28,541 nucleotides of DNA from Bordetella parapertussis (GTDB lineage: Bacteria > Pseudomonadota > Gammaproteobacteria > Burkholderiales > Burkholderiaceae_C), in contig CAMCWS010000015.1 of assembly GCA_945882755.1 (NCBI GenBank), positions 1-28,541 on the forward strand. The letters run 5' to 3'. Below are positions 10,814 to 18,736 of this stretch, in pieces (the first letter of the stretch is position 1; each line of letters starts with the position of its first letter). The notes below the pieces were generated by a model. It did not search any database and was not told where the DNA came from. It saw only the letters and a program-made list of their open reading frames with translations. Both the position numbers and the translations under genes were made by a program.

Positions 10814-10842
10814 TTAAGGGGCTTGGACAAAACAATTAGAAT
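10814..10842 (+). promoter_or_regulatory. Probable ahcY operon promoter
   Basis: TAGAAT at 10837-10842 is a good -10 element (5 of 6). Seventeen bases upstream lies TTAAGG (10814-10819), a weak -35. The expected transcript start is about base 10849, directly in front of the first paired base of the riboswitch at 10850. That fit is the main reason to believe the promoter. Confidence 0.5.
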
Positions 10843-10849
10843 ATTTGCA

Positions 10850-10919
10850 CCGAGGAGCGCTGCAGCAACTTCAAAACTGAAGATGTGAGGCTCGGAACCT
10901 TTTTCCAACTGCGCTCACC
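10850..10919 (+). promoter_or_regulatory. S-adenosylhomocysteine (SAH) riboswitch aptamer
   Basis: The sequence matches the conserved core of the SAH riboswitch known from ahcY genes of proteobacteria. It opens CCGAGGAGCGCTGCAGC, has AGGCTCGG in the middle and ends AACTGCGCTCACC. CCGAG (10850-10854) pairs with CTCGG (10891-10895). GAGCGC (10855-10860) pairs with GCGCTC (10911-10916), which crosses the first helix and forms the family's pseudoknot. A variable hairpin, CTTC (10869-10872) with GAAG (10879-10882), lies inside. Members of this class sense SAH and raise expression of SAH-recycling genes, and the gene downstream is ahcY as expected. Confidence 0.92.
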
Positions 10920-11002
10920 CACTGACAACGTGAGGTGAGCACCTCGGTCCCCCAAGTGCTTGTTTTCGTCGTCAGTGGCCCTGAACCTTTTAGGAGCCTC
11001 GC
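10919..11002 (+). promoter_or_regulatory. Expression platform and ribosome-binding site of the ahcY leader
   Basis: After the aptamer, CCACTGAC (10919-10926) can pair with GTCAGTGG (10971-10978), enclosing a hairpin GAGGT-GAGC-ACCTC (10932-10945). The ribosome-binding site is AGGAG (10992-10996), six bases before ATG 11003. Two alternative pairings compete with the aptamer. GGTGAGC (10934-10940) is complementary to GCTCACC (10913-10919), the 3' pseudoknot strand. GAGCCTC (10994-11000) is complementary to GAGGCTC (10887-10893) inside the aptamer. There is no T-run, so control is probably at translation and not by termination. The pairings are read directly; the switching is inferred. Confidence 0.6.
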
Positions 11003-12436
11003 ATGAATGCATCTTTAAAACCTGCCCAAACCACTGATTTCCACGTCGCCGACATGAGCTTGGCCGACTGGGGTCGCAAAGAAATCAAAATCGCCGAAAC
11101 CGAAATGCCTGGCCTCATGGCGATTCGCCAAGAATTTGCCAAAGCCCAGCCCCTGAAAGGCGCTCGCATCACCGGTTCATTGCATATGACCATCCAAACC
11201 GCGGTGCTGGTCGAAACCCTGCAAGCCTTGGGCGCCCAAGTGCGCTGGGCCTCTTGCAACATCTTCTCTACCCAAGACCATGCAGCCGCAGCGCTCGTGG
11301 CCAATGGCACACCGGTGTTCGCTTACAAAGGCGAAACCTTGGATGACTACTGGGATTACACCCATCGTATTTTTGAATTTGGTGCCAAGGGCACCGATGG
11401 CGAAGGCCCCAACATGATTTTGGACGACGGTGGCGATGCCACGCTGCTCATGCACTTGGGCAAGCGCGCTGAAACCGACGCTTCTTTGTTGAATAACCCT
11501 GGCAGCGAAGAAGAGATTTGTCTCTTCAACGCCATCAAAGCCAAGTTGGCACAAGACCCCACTTGGTACAGCCGCAAAGGTGCGCACATCATCGGTGTGA
11601 CCGAAGAAACCACCACTGGCGTGTTGCGCTTGAATGAAATGGCCGCCAAAGGCACTTTGATGTTCCGCGCCATCAACGTGAATGACTCGGTGACCAAGAG
11701 CAAGTTCGATAACTTGTACGGTTGCCGCGAATCTTTGGTGGACGCCATCAAGCGCGCCACCGACGTGATGATCGCCGGCAAAGTGGCTGTGGTCGCAGGT
11801 TACGGTGACGTGGGCAAAGGTTCTGCCCAAGCCCTGCGTGCTTTAAGTGCGCAGGTGTGGGTGACCGAGATCGACCCGATCAACGCTTTGCAAGCTGCGA
11901 TGGAAGGCTACAAAATCGTGACCATGGAATATGCCGCCGACAAGTGCGACATCTTTGTGTCTGCCACCGGCAACAAAAACGTAATTCGTTACGAGCACAT
12001 GGCCGCCATGAAAGACGAAGCCATCGTTTGCAACATCGGTCACTTCGACAACGAAATCGATGTCGCCTCGCTTGAGAAATGCAAGTGGGACGAGATCAAG
12101 CCCCAGGTTGATCACATCATCTTCCCTGACGGTAAAAAAATCACCTTGCTGGCCAAGGGCCGTTTGGTGAATTTGGGTTGTGCCACCGGCCACCCCAGCT
12201 TTGTGATGAGTGCGAGCTTTGCGAACCAAACGATTGCTCAGATCGAGTTGTTCACCAAGCAGGGCGAATACGAATCTGGCAAGGTCTACGTGCTGCCCAA
12301 GCACCTGGACGAAAAAGTGGCACGTTTGCACCTTGAAAAAGTTGGCGCCATGCTGACCGAACTCACCGAGGAGCAAGCCGCTTACATTGGCGTGAGCAAA
12401 GCCGGCCCCTACAAGGCCGACACTTACCGCTACTGA
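11003..12436 (+). CDS. ahcY: Adenosylhomocysteinase (SAH hydrolase)
   Basis: AhcY is an NAD-dependent cytoplasmic tetramer that splits S-adenosylhomocysteine into adenosine and homocysteine. This relieves inhibition of methyltransferases and feeds the methionine cycle. The 477-residue protein is the long bacterial form, with the usual extra segment around [17 protein letters not shown]. The NAD-binding motif GYGDVGKG begins at about residue 267. Conserved blocks include [31 protein letters not shown] and the C-terminal signature [10 protein letters not shown]. The start at 11003 is fixed by AGGAG six bases upstream and by the riboswitch leader. The gene heads an operon with tlyA (1 bp gap) and metF, so the riboswitch probably governs all three. 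Confidence 0.98.
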   Translation: MNASLKPAQTTDFHVADMSLADWGRKEIKIAETEMPGLMAIRQEFAKAQPLKGARITGSLHMTIQTAVLVETLQALGAQVRWASCNIFSTQDHAAAALVANGTPVFAYKGETLDDYWDYTHRIFEFGAKGTDGEGPNMILDDGGDATLLMHLGKRAETDASLLNNPGSEEEICLFNAIKAKLAQDPTWYSRKGAHIIGVTEETTTGVLRLNEMAAKGTLMFRAINVNDSVTKSKFDNLYGCRESLVDAIKRATDVMIAGKVAVVAGYGDVGKGSAQALRALSAQVWVTEIDPINALQAAMEGYKIVTMEYAADKCDIFVSATGNKNVIRYEHMAAMKDEAIVCNIGHFDNEIDVASLEKCKWDEIKPQVDHIIFPDGKKITLLAKGRLVNLGCATGHPSFVMSASFANQTIAQIELFTKQGEYESGKVYVLPKHLDEKVARLHLEKVGAMLTELTEEQAAYIGVSKAGPYKADTYRY

Positions 12437-12437
12437 T

Positions 12438-13190
12438 ATGCCGCGCGCAGACCAGTTGCTGGTCGAGCGCGGTTTGGCCCACTCGCGTTCACAAGCGCAG
12501 CGATTGATCGCTGCGGGAGTGGATTGGCGAGTAGGCCAGCAAGCCTGGCATCGCATTGACAAGAACGGCGCTGTGTTGCCCCAAGATGCAGAGTTGCTCC
12601 TGCAAGACGATGCAGAGACCCGCTATGTCTCGCGTGGGGGATTGAAGCTCGAAGGCGCTTTGCGTGCCACAGGCTTGCATGTCAAAGGCTGGACCTGTCT
12701 CGACGTGGGTCAATCAACGGGTGGCTTCACCGATTGTTTATTGCAGCAAGGTGCCGCTCAGGTGACGGGTGTGGATGTTGGCCACAGCCAACTTCATCAA
12801 CGTATGCGTGCAGATCCGCGCGTGGTTTGCATAGAGCATTGCAATGCAAGAGAACTCAGTTTGGCGCAATGCTGTCAACAGCAGGGCTTTGCTTTGATCG
12901 TGGCTGATCTGAGTTTCATCTCTTTGACTTTGGTGCTTCCAGCATTGACAAGCTTGCTGTCAGAACAAGGGCAGATGTTGTTGTTGGTGAAGCCGCAGTT
13001 CGAATTGCAAGCCACAGACATTGGCAAAGGCGGGCTGGTCCAAGACCCCACTAAGTATGGGCAAGTTGAAGAACGATTGCGCAGTGCAGCCCAAGATGTG
13101 GGCTTACAGGTGGCACATTGGCTGCCCAGTGTCATCACCGGCGGTGATGGCAACCACGAATTTTTTATTCATCTCAGGAGGCCCGCATGA
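12438..13190 (+). CDS. tlyA: TlyA-family rRNA methyltransferase (S4 domain plus FtsJ-like domain)
   Basis: TlyA proteins are 2'-O-methyltransferases of rRNA; members were first labelled haemolysins. The 250-residue protein starts with an S4 RNA-binding domain (RADQLLVERGLAHSRSQAQRLI). The hinge YVSRGGLKLEGAL follows, then a Rossmann methyltransferase domain with the SAM-binding motif DVGQSTGGFTDCLLQQGA and ADLSFISLTLVLP. The typical LLVKPQFE and GDGNHEFFIHLRR are near the C-terminus. The usual DVG-A-STGGFTD reads DVGQSTGGFTD here, with Gln for Ala. It begins 1 bp after ahcY and overlaps metF by ATGA. A SAM-dependent methyltransferase sits between two methyl-cycle enzymes, and its by-product SAH is the substrate of AhcY. 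rRNA is the family's target; the exact base in this organism is unknown. Confidence 0.9.
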   Translation: MPRADQLLVERGLAHSRSQAQRLIAAGVDWRVGQQAWHRIDKNGAVLPQDAELLLQDDAETRYVSRGGLKLEGALRATGLHVKGWTCLDVGQSTGGFTDCLLQQGAAQVTGVDVGHSQLHQRMRADPRVVCIEHCNARELSLAQCCQQQGFALIVADLSFISLTLVLPALTSLLSEQGQMLLLVKPQFELQATDIGKGGLVQDPTKYGQVEERLRSAAQDVGLQVAHWLPSVITGGDGNHEFFIHLRRPA

Positions 13191-14032
13191 GAGACGCCAC
13201 CCCAAAGCCCATCAGTTTTGAATTTTTCCCACCCAAAACCACTGTAGGCGCTGACAAACTGCAGAAGGTTAGACATGAGTTGTACACATTGAGACCGGAT
13301 TTCTTCAGTGTCACTTATGGTGCTGGTGGCTCCACGCAAGACGGCACTTTGCAACAAGTGCAAGCCATCTTGGCTGAAGGCCATGACGCTGCGCCCCATT
13401 TTTCTTGCATTGGTGCTACCCGTGACAGCGTACGTGCACAGCTGGCTCAATTCAAAGCGGCTGGCATTCGACGCATGGTGGCTTTGCGCGGCGACTTGCC
13501 CAGTGGCCACGGCACCTTTGGCGAGTTTCGTTATGCCAGTGAATTGGTGGCATTTATCCGTGAAGAAACGGGCGATCACTTTCATATCGAGGTGGGTTGC
13601 TACCCTGAGGTACATCCTCAAGCGAAGTCGCCCGAGGCAGATGTGCAGGCTTATGTGACCAAGGTCAAAGCGGGAGCAAGCTCAGCGATCACCCAGTATT
13701 TCTATAACAGCGATGCCTATTTTCGTTTTGTCGATGAAGCCTACCAACAGGGTGCCGACATCCCTGTGGTGGCCGGCATCATGCCGATCATCAGTTCCAC
13801 ACAATTGATGCGTTTTTCAGATGCATGTGGCGCAGAAATTCCACGTTGGATTCGCTTGCGCTTGCAGTCTTACGGCGACGACAGTGCCTCGATCAAAGCA
13901 TTTGGGTTAGAGGTGGTGACAGATTTGTGCGATCAGTTGCTGACCGCAGGTGTTCCTGGTTTGCATTTCTACACCATGAACCAAAGCACAGCGGTCAAAC
14001 AAATCTGCCACAACCTGCGCTTGGGTGTTTAA
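13187..14032 (+). CDS. metF: Methylenetetrahydrofolate reductase
   Basis: MetF is an FAD enzyme that reduces 5,10-methylene- to 5-methyl-tetrahydrofolate, the methyl donor for methionine synthesis. The 281-residue protein is the compact bacterial TIM-barrel form. Visible family motifs are SFEFFPPKT near the N-terminus (with the catalytic Glu), VTYGAGGST, HFSCIGATRDSVRAQL, MVALRGDLP, EVGCYPEVHPQA, and AGASSAITQYFYNSDAYFRF. It starts with ATGA overlapping the tlyA stop; AGGAGG just upstream (in CTCAGGAGGCCCGC) is a strong ribosome-binding site. It ends only 3 bp from the stop of the convergent paaE, with no obvious terminator between them. Confidence 0.97.
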   Translation: MRDATPKPISFEFFPPKTTVGADKLQKVRHELYTLRPDFFSVTYGAGGSTQDGTLQQVQAILAEGHDAAPHFSCIGATRDSVRAQLAQFKAAGIRRMVALRGDLPSGHGTFGEFRYASELVAFIREETGDHFHIEVGCYPEVHPQAKSPEADVQAYVTKVKAGASSAITQYFYNSDAYFRFVDEAYQQGADIPVVAGIMPIISSTQLMRFSDACGAEIPRWIRLRLQSYGDDSASIKAFGLEVVTDLCDQLLTAGVPGLHFYTMNQSTAVKQICHNLRLGV

Positions 14033-14035
14033 GGC

Positions 14036-15118
14036 TTAGCGTTCATCGAAGCTGAGCACCAACTTGGGCGTCAGCGCTTTGGCTTGGCAAGACAGCACAA
14101 AACCTTGGGCTATTTCTTCGCTGGTCAGGGTGAAATTTTTGTGCATGCTGACCTGCCCCTCCATGACTTTGGCGCGACAGGTGCAGCAAACGCCATTGCG
14201 ACACGAATAGGGCAAATCCAAACCAGCTTGCAGACCTGCAGCCAATGGGTTGTCGTCTGCAGACATGGGCATGCTGTGTTGTTTGCCATTGCAAATGATG
14301 TGCAAGTCAATTTCGCGGGTATCGACTAGGTGCTGCTTTGTCTCAGGTTTGGCTTGTGGGCTGAAGTCGCCAAAATGCTCGCTGTGAATACGCTCAGCGG
14401 TTACGCCTGCACGCTGCAGACCTGCAACCGTGGCTTGCATCATGGCAGAGGGGCCACACACAAACACCTCACCCATATCGCTTGCGGGTAAGAGGCTGCT
14501 GGTAAGCGCCATCACTTTGTCTTCGTCAATACGACCTTGCAACAATGCAATGTCTTGCTCTTGTCGTGAAAGTACATGTATCAACGACAAGCGTTGAGGG
14601 TATTGGTCCTTCAAGTCCTGCAGGCTTTCATTGAACATCACATTCTGCATACGTTGGTTGCCGTACACCAAGGTGTATCGACTGTGCGCTTGCGACTCTA
14701 GGCCTGTGGCGATCAAAGACAAGATGGGTGTGATGCCAGACCCTGCCGCAAAGCACACGGTGTGATGCGCATCCGAATAGGTGGAGACAAACTTGCCCTC
14801 GGGTGGCATGACTTCCAAGCTGTCACCTGCTTGTAACTGGGTATTCGCCCAAATCGAAAACAACCCGCCTGACACAGAGCGCACACCGATGTCTATTTCG
14901 CCCTTGCTACGTAAACGCTCGGGTGTGCTGCACAGTGAGTAATTGCGTCTGCAGGTTTGCCCAGCGATGGTGGCGCGAACCACCACATACTGCCCCGCTT
15001 GAAAAGCAAAGGTTTCTCGCAGTGGTTGAGGCACTTGCAAAGTAATGGCTTTGCCATTCAAACCTTCGGTGCGCAGTTGTAATACTTGCAGTTTATGGAA
15101 AGAAGGAACGGTGCTCAT
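14036..15118 (-). CDS. paaE: Phenylacetyl-CoA epoxidase reductase subunit PaaE
   Basis: PaaE passes electrons from NADPH through FAD and a 2Fe-2S cluster to the diiron oxygenase PaaA. The 360-residue protein has a ferredoxin-reductase domain with the FAD motif RRNYSLCSTP, then the nucleotide-binding stretch AAGSGITPILSLI. The C-terminal plant-type ferredoxin domain has CRNGVCCTCRAKVMEG and a final cluster Cys in FVLSCQAK. Length and domain order match PaaE (also named PaaK). It is the last gene of the paaABCDE set, 7 bp after paaD. Its 3' end nearly touches the convergent metF, so the two transcripts may overlap. Confidence 0.96.
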   Translation of the reverse strand: MSTVPSFHKLQVLQLRTEGLNGKAITLQVPQPLRETFAFQAGQYVVVRATIAGQTCRRNYSLCSTPERLRSKGEIDIGVRSVSGGLFSIWANTQLQAGDSLEVMPPEGKFVSTYSDAHHTVCFAAGSGITPILSLIATGLESQAHSRYTLVYGNQRMQNVMFNESLQDLKDQYPQRLSLIHVLSRQEQDIALLQGRIDEDKVMALTSSLLPASDMGEVFVCGPSAMMQATVAGLQRAGVTAERIHSEHFGDFSPQAKPETKQHLVDTREIDLHIICNGKQHSMPMSADDNPLAAGLQAGLDLPYSCRNGVCCTCRAKVMEGQVSMHKNFTLTSEEIAQGFVLSCQAKALTPKLVLSFDER

Positions 15119-15125
15119 CGTAAAT

Positions 15126-15635
15126 TCAGTAGGGCTTGAAATAGTCGAAAGGTTCTTGGCAACTCAAACACTTGCACAACGATTTACAGGCAGTCGAGCC
15201 AAATGCAGAGGTGATAGTGGTGTTACAAGATCCGCAGTATGGGCAATCGATGGCCTCGTTTTGCAAGCGTGGTGCAAAGCGAATGGTGTGGGTTGAATCA
15301 GGGCTTAGGCACTGAGGGGGAGCAATACCGTAGGCTTTCAATTTGGCCTTGGCGATATCGCTCATCCAGTCGGTGGTCCAAGCGGGTGCGAGTTGCGTGG
15401 TGACACAACCTTGCACACCCAACCTCAGCAAGGTGCTGGCAATATCGTCGTGGATTTGTTCCATGGCAGGGCAACCGCTGTAAGTGGGTGTGATCACCAC
15501 TTCAACCCCTTTTTCTGATATGACTATGTCGCGCAAGATACCCATCTCACGCAAACTCACCACCGGTATTTCGGGGTCGCAAAGTTGGTCGAGGGCGGCG
15601 TGCAGAGCCGAGAGATCCTTGGACATAACGAGCAT
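15126..15635 (-). CDS. paaD: Phenylacetyl-CoA epoxidase assembly factor PaaD
   Basis: PaaD is needed for epoxidase activity but is not part of the core complex. It belongs to the MIP18/DUF59 family that helps build metal clusters. The protein has the DUF59 domain (LCDPEIPVVSLREMGILRD, TPTYSGCPAMEQI), then the PaaD-specific DPAWTTDWM-like block (here APAWTTDWMS). A Cys-rich tail follows (CPYCGSCNT, TACKSLCKCLSCQEPFDYFK) that probably binds a metal. Three in-frame ATGs compete: 15641, 15635 and 15626. I chose 15635 because its ATG shares a base with the paaC stop (TGATG), typical of coupled genes. Starting at 15626 (MSKDLSALHAAL) is also plausible. Confidence 0.93.
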   Translation of the reverse strand: MLVMSKDLSALHAALDQLCDPEIPVVSLREMGILRDIVISEKGVEVVITPTYSGCPAMEQIHDDIASTLLRLGVQGCVTTQLAPAWTTDWMSDIAKAKLKAYGIAPPQCLSPDSTHTIRFAPRLQNEAIDCPYCGSCNTTITSAFGSTACKSLCKCLSCQEPFDYFKPY

Positions 15636-16423
15636 CACCACACTGCGTGGGGATGGGCACGTGCCAAGCTTTGCATCTCACCCAGCACATAGCTCAGGTG
15701 CTCCGAATGAACGCCATGGTTACCCGTGGGCACAAAGCCTGTGATGGCAGGGCGTTGCAAACAAGCTAGCTCAAGCATGCTGTCGATCAAACCATTCCAT
15801 TGCGTTTGCGCTTGTGTACTTGAGAGTTGTACACCCACACTGTGTGCTGCTGGCGCGTGGGCAAGCGCAGCCCAAAACTCTTGCGTGTACGGCATGAGAT
15901 GGTTCAGGGCGACTTGAGCGCGTTGCTGTGATTCAACAGTGCCATCGCCCAAACGAACCACCCAGTCGTGGGCATGCTGCCAGTGGTAGCGGGTCTCCTT
16001 GATGGCTTTGGCGGCGATGGCAGCCAATTGCGCATCGTTGCATTGCGTCATGCTGGTCCACATGCCCAAGGCCCAAGCGCTGTACAACGCATTGCGCACC
16101 AAGGTGGTGGCAAAGTCATGTTCACTGCTCCCACTGGGGGCTAAAGGACCGTGCTGCGGTAACTCCAGCAGGGTGAAATTTCGGAATGCTGGCGCATCCC
16201 TGAAATAGGCCAAGCTGTCTTCGCTGTGGCCTTCGCCCATGAGGCTGGCTGCATGTTGGTAAAGCAGTCGAGCCTGACCGATCAAGTCCAAGCTGTGGTT
16301 GGCTAATGCAATGTCTTCCTCTAGCACCGGCGCATGGCCGCACCATTCGGCGTTACGTTGACCCAAGACCAAGCAGTTGTCCGCCAGATGCAGCAACAAA
16401 GGCAATTGAGCTGCTGTCATCAC
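15635..16423 (-). CDS. paaC: Phenylacetyl-CoA epoxidase structural subunit PaaC
   Basis: PaaC has a ferritin-like fold but no working diiron site; it pairs with PaaA and helps bind the CoA substrate. The 262-residue product shows family segments LPLLLHLADNCLVLGQRNAEWCGHAPVLEED (in two stretches), LANHSLDLIGQARLLYQHA, YFRDAPAFRNFTLLELP, KETRYHWQHAHDWVVRLGDGT and the late MQSLARAHP. Its ATG overlaps the paaB stop as ATGA, so translation is coupled. It ends in a TGATG overlap with paaD. Length is slightly above the E. coli subunit (248). Confidence 0.95.
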   Translation of the reverse strand: MMTAAQLPLLLHLADNCLVLGQRNAEWCGHAPVLEEDIALANHSLDLIGQARLLYQHAASLMGEGHSEDSLAYFRDAPAFRNFTLLELPQHGPLAPSGSSEHDFATTLVRNALYSAWALGMWTSMTQCNDAQLAAIAAKAIKETRYHWQHAHDWVVRLGDGTVESQQRAQVALNHLMPYTQEFWAALAHAPAAHSVGVQLSSTQAQTQWNGLIDSMLELACLQRPAITGFVPTGNHGVHSEHLSYVLGEMQSLARAHPHAVW

Positions 16424-16716
16424 ATATGACCGACGTCGTCGGGGATGTCGTAAAAACTGGGGTGGCGAAAAATTTTGTCGCTAGCTGGGTCAAACAAAGC
16501 GGCCTTGTCATGCGGTTCGCTGGCGTGGATATCTGCAGATGCCACCACCCACAGGCTCACACCTTCTTGTCGGCGTGTGTAAACATCCCGCGCCATCTGC
16601 ATGGCGTGTTTGGCATCACTGGCGTGAAGACTGCCGCAATGGCGATGTTCTAAGCCTTGCTTGCTGCGCACAAATACTTCCCACAGAGGCCATTCATGTG
16701 AGGTTGTTGTACTCAT
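16420..16716 (-). CDS. paaB: Phenylacetyl-CoA epoxidase small subunit PaaB
   Basis: PaaB is a small subunit that bridges the PaaAC heterodimers in the epoxidase complex. The 98-residue product matches the family length (about 95) and starts [20 protein letters not shown], followed by [26 protein letters not shown], with SLWVVAS and [16 protein letters not shown] at the end. A longer open frame runs upstream to 16914, but it lies inside paaA and has no family resemblance. ATG 16716 overlaps the paaA stop as ATGA and gives the expected N-terminus. Confidence 0.95.
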   Translation of the reverse strand: MSTTTSHEWPLWEVFVRSKQGLEHRHCGSLHASDAKHAMQMARDVYTRRQEGVSLWVVASADIHASEPHDKAALFDPASDKIFRHPSFYDIPDDVGHM

Positions 16717-17714
16717 GCTGCGGCCTTCAAGCTGCGTGCCTGTTGTTTCTTGGCGTGTGCCAATGCCGCTTCGCGCACCCAAGCGCCGTCGTCCCAAGCT
16801 TTGACGCGGGTGGCCAAGCGCTCTTGGTTGCACGGCCCGTTGCCATTCACCGTGGCCCAAAACTCGTCCCAATCGATGGCACCATAGTCGTAATGCTGGC
16901 GTTCTTCGTTCCATTTCAAATGGGGATCGGGCAGACTCACACCCAATATCTTGGCTTGCGGCACGGTGGCGTCCACAAAGCTTTGGCGCAGGTCATCGTT
17001 GCTGATGCGCTTGATACCCCAGCGTTGGCTTTGCGCCGAATTGGGGCTGTCGCTGTCGGGTGGACCGAACATGGCCAAGCACTTCCACCACCAACGGTTG
17101 ACCGCGTCTTGCACCATGGCTTGTTGCTCGGGCGTGCCTTGCATCATCACCATCAGCGATTCAAAACCTTGGCGTTGGTGAAACGACTCTTCTTTGCAAA
17201 TGCGCACCATGGCGCGGGCATACGGCCCATAAGAGCAGCGGCACAGCGGGATTTGGTTCATGATGGCCGCGCCATCGACCAGCCAACCGAGCACACCGAC
17301 ATCGGCCCAGGTGAGGGTGGGGTAGTTGAAGATCGAACTGTATTTGGCTTTGCCCGTGTGCAGTGCATCGAGCATTTGGTCGCGGCTGGTGCCCAAGGTT
17401 TCGGCGGCGCTGTAAAGGTAAAGCCCATGGCCACCCTCGTCTTGCACCTTGGCAATCAGAATGGCTTTGCGTTTCAAGCTGGGGGCGCGGCTGATCCAGT
17501 TGCCTTCGGGCAGCATGCCCACAATTTCACTGTGGGCGTGTTGGCTGATTTGGCGTACCAGCGTTTTGCGGTAGTGCTCGGGCATCCAGTCGCGGGGTTC
17601 GATCTTCCCTTCGCGGTTGATGGTGTCTTCAAAATGGGCTTGTTTGTCTGCGTCCGTCGAGGCGACATTAAGGTTGTTCAGGGGGGGATTCAGGTCCAAA
17701 GCCTGTGTGTACAT
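16713..17714 (-). CDS. paaA: Phenylacetyl-CoA epoxidase catalytic subunit PaaA
   Basis: PaaA is the diiron oxygenase subunit that turns phenylacetyl-CoA into its ring 1,2-epoxide, the first committed step of aerobic phenylacetate breakdown. The 333-residue protein follows E. coli PaaA closely: [49 protein letters not shown] and [13 protein letters not shown]. The last two carry the Glu and His iron ligands. ICNQERL and [10 protein letters not shown] are near the C-terminus. I chose ATG 17714 because GGAG (17721-17724) lies six bases upstream. An ATG four codons earlier (17726) has a weaker site. The gene opens the paaABCDE operon behind its own promoter and operator. The later pathway genes (paaK ligase, paaG, paaZ) are not in this window. 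Confidence 0.96.
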   Translation of the reverse strand: MYTQALDLNPPLNNLNVASTDADKQAHFEDTINREGKIEPRDWMPEHYRKTLVRQISQHAHSEIVGMLPEGNWISRAPSLKRKAILIAKVQDEGGHGLYLYSAAETLGTSRDQMLDALHTGKAKYSSIFNYPTLTWADVGVLGWLVDGAAIMNQIPLCRCSYGPYARAMVRICKEESFHQRQGFESLMVMMQGTPEQQAMVQDAVNRWWWKCLAMFGPPDSDSPNSAQSQRWGIKRISNDDLRQSFVDATVPQAKILGVSLPDPHLKWNEERQHYDYGAIDWDEFWATVNGNGPCNQERLATRVKAWDDGAWVREAALAHAKKQQARSLKAAA

Positions 17715-17753
17715 GAGAAGCTCCATTGCCCTTGGTCAACAAGGCGTAGAAGC

Positions 17754-17759
17754 AGTATA
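17754..17759 (-). promoter_or_regulatory. Probable -10 element of the paaABCDE promoter
   Basis: Read on the minus strand this is TATACT, 5 of 6 matches to the -10 consensus, 39 bp upstream of ATG 17714. No good -35 hexamer is visible; the -35 region is taken up by the palindrome at 17764-17787. A repressor bound there would cover the promoter. Confidence 0.5.
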
Positions 17760-17763
17760 TCAA

Positions 17764-17787
17764 TTAGCCAACCGGCCGGTTGGCTAA
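17764..17787. promoter_or_regulatory. 24-bp perfect palindrome, probable PaaR-type operator of the paa operon
   Basis: TTAGCCAACCGG (17764-17775) is followed at once by its exact reverse complement CCGGTTGGCTAA (17776-17787). A further short palindrome, AACCGGTT (17786-17793), overlaps the rlmJ side and may be a second site. A long gapless palindrome over the -35 region fits a TetR-family dimer. PaaR, a TetR-family repressor released by phenylacetyl-CoA, controls paa genes in Betaproteobacteria. The palindrome also contains the rlmJ stop codon (17784-17786). The regulator gene itself is not in this window. Confidence 0.65.
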
Positions 17788-18683
17788 CCGGTTGTCAGCG
17801 AAAATCCCGCTTGCTTGTCTTGCCCCATAAGTTGCACCAGTTGGGGTAAAGCCGCTTCCAATTCCTCTTTCAAAGTAAACGGCGGGTTGATCACCACCAC
17901 ACCGCTTTCCACCAATCCCAGCCGTTTGACGGGGTCGCCAGTAACAGCTTCTGGTCGTTGCGCCCCCGAACGTATGCGCAAAGTGGCATGCAACCAAGGT
18001 CGGTTAGATTGACGAGCCAAATTGGTCAAATGGCGCGGCAAGCTGTGCGCTTGTGGGCGCGGAATGATGGGGTACCAAACCACAAAAGTACCCGTGGCAA
18101 ATCGCTGTAAACCCGTTGATACAGCCACCACCACGCGCTCGTAATCAAGTTTGATTTCATAGCTGGGGTCAATGAACACCAAGCCTCGGCGGGTGGGTGG
18201 CGGCAGGTACTTGGGCAGACCTAAAAACCCATCTTCATTCATCACCATGGTTTGGCGGCCGGCTTGCAAGGCCTCAACATTCGCCATTAAGTTGCGAATA
18301 TCGGTGGGGTGCAGTTCAAACAATTTCAGCTTGTCTTGCTCGCGCAACAGATGATGGGCGATAAATGGCGAACCAGGGTAGTTCAACAAGCCGCCTTGCG
18401 GATTGAAATGGTCGAGGACAGCGCGGTAGGCCAGCAAAGCAGGGGCCATCGGGCCGGAAAGCTTGGATTTGTTGCGAATCAGCGCCAATAAGCCTTCTTG
18501 CGCTTCACCGCTTTGCTTGGCATCTGGGCTGTCAAGTTTGTAAAGACCAGGACCGCTGTGGGTATCAATGGCGGTGTAACCGACCTCTTTTTGTGCAAGA
18601 TAGTGCATCGTGGAGATCAAAACCGTGTGTTTTAAGACATCGGCATGGTTTCCTGCATGAAAGGCGTGACGGTAACTGAACAT
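17784..18683 (-). CDS. rlmJ: 23S rRNA (adenine-2030 N6)-methyltransferase RlmJ
   Basis: RlmJ methylates A2030 of 23S rRNA before 50S assembly. The 299-residue product starts MFSYRHAFHAGNHADVLKH, which matches E. coli RlmJ from residue 1. The open frame extends 36 codons upstream to 18791, but those residues do not resemble the family and run into the rplM leader, so I trimmed it. Other conserved parts are LLNYPGSPFIAHHLLREQDKL (in two pieces), LVFIDPSYEIKLDYERV, RFATGTFVVWYPI and VVVINPPFTLKEELEAAL. The catalytic DPPY motif of E. coli reads DPSY here. Its stop codon falls inside the palindromic operator of paaABCDE. It is divergent from rplM. Confidence 0.92.
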   Translation of the reverse strand: MFSYRHAFHAGNHADVLKHTVLISTMHYLAQKEVGYTAIDTHSGPGLYKLDSPDAKQSGEAQEGLLALIRNKSKLSGPMAPALLAYRAVLDHFNPQGGLLNYPGSPFIAHHLLREQDKLKLFELHPTDIRNLMANVEALQAGRQTMVMNEDGFLGLPKYLPPPTRRGLVFIDPSYEIKLDYERVVVAVSTGLQRFATGTFVVWYPIIPRPQAHSLPRHLTNLARQSNRPWLHATLRIRSGAQRPEAVTGDPVKRLGLVESGVVVINPPFTLKEELEAALPQLVQLMGQDKQAGFSLTTG

Positions 18684-18736
18684 GCAGTATCGTAACCCGC
18701 CCAAAGCAAAATAGCTAAAAAAGCCAGTAAATGGCA

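Noticed and set aside
16539..17849. 436-codon open frame on the plus strand across paaA and paaB
   Set aside because: It lies antisense to well-conserved paaA and paaB and crosses the operator and rlmJ end. It has no recognisable domain and is best explained as a shadow of the GC-rich codon pattern.
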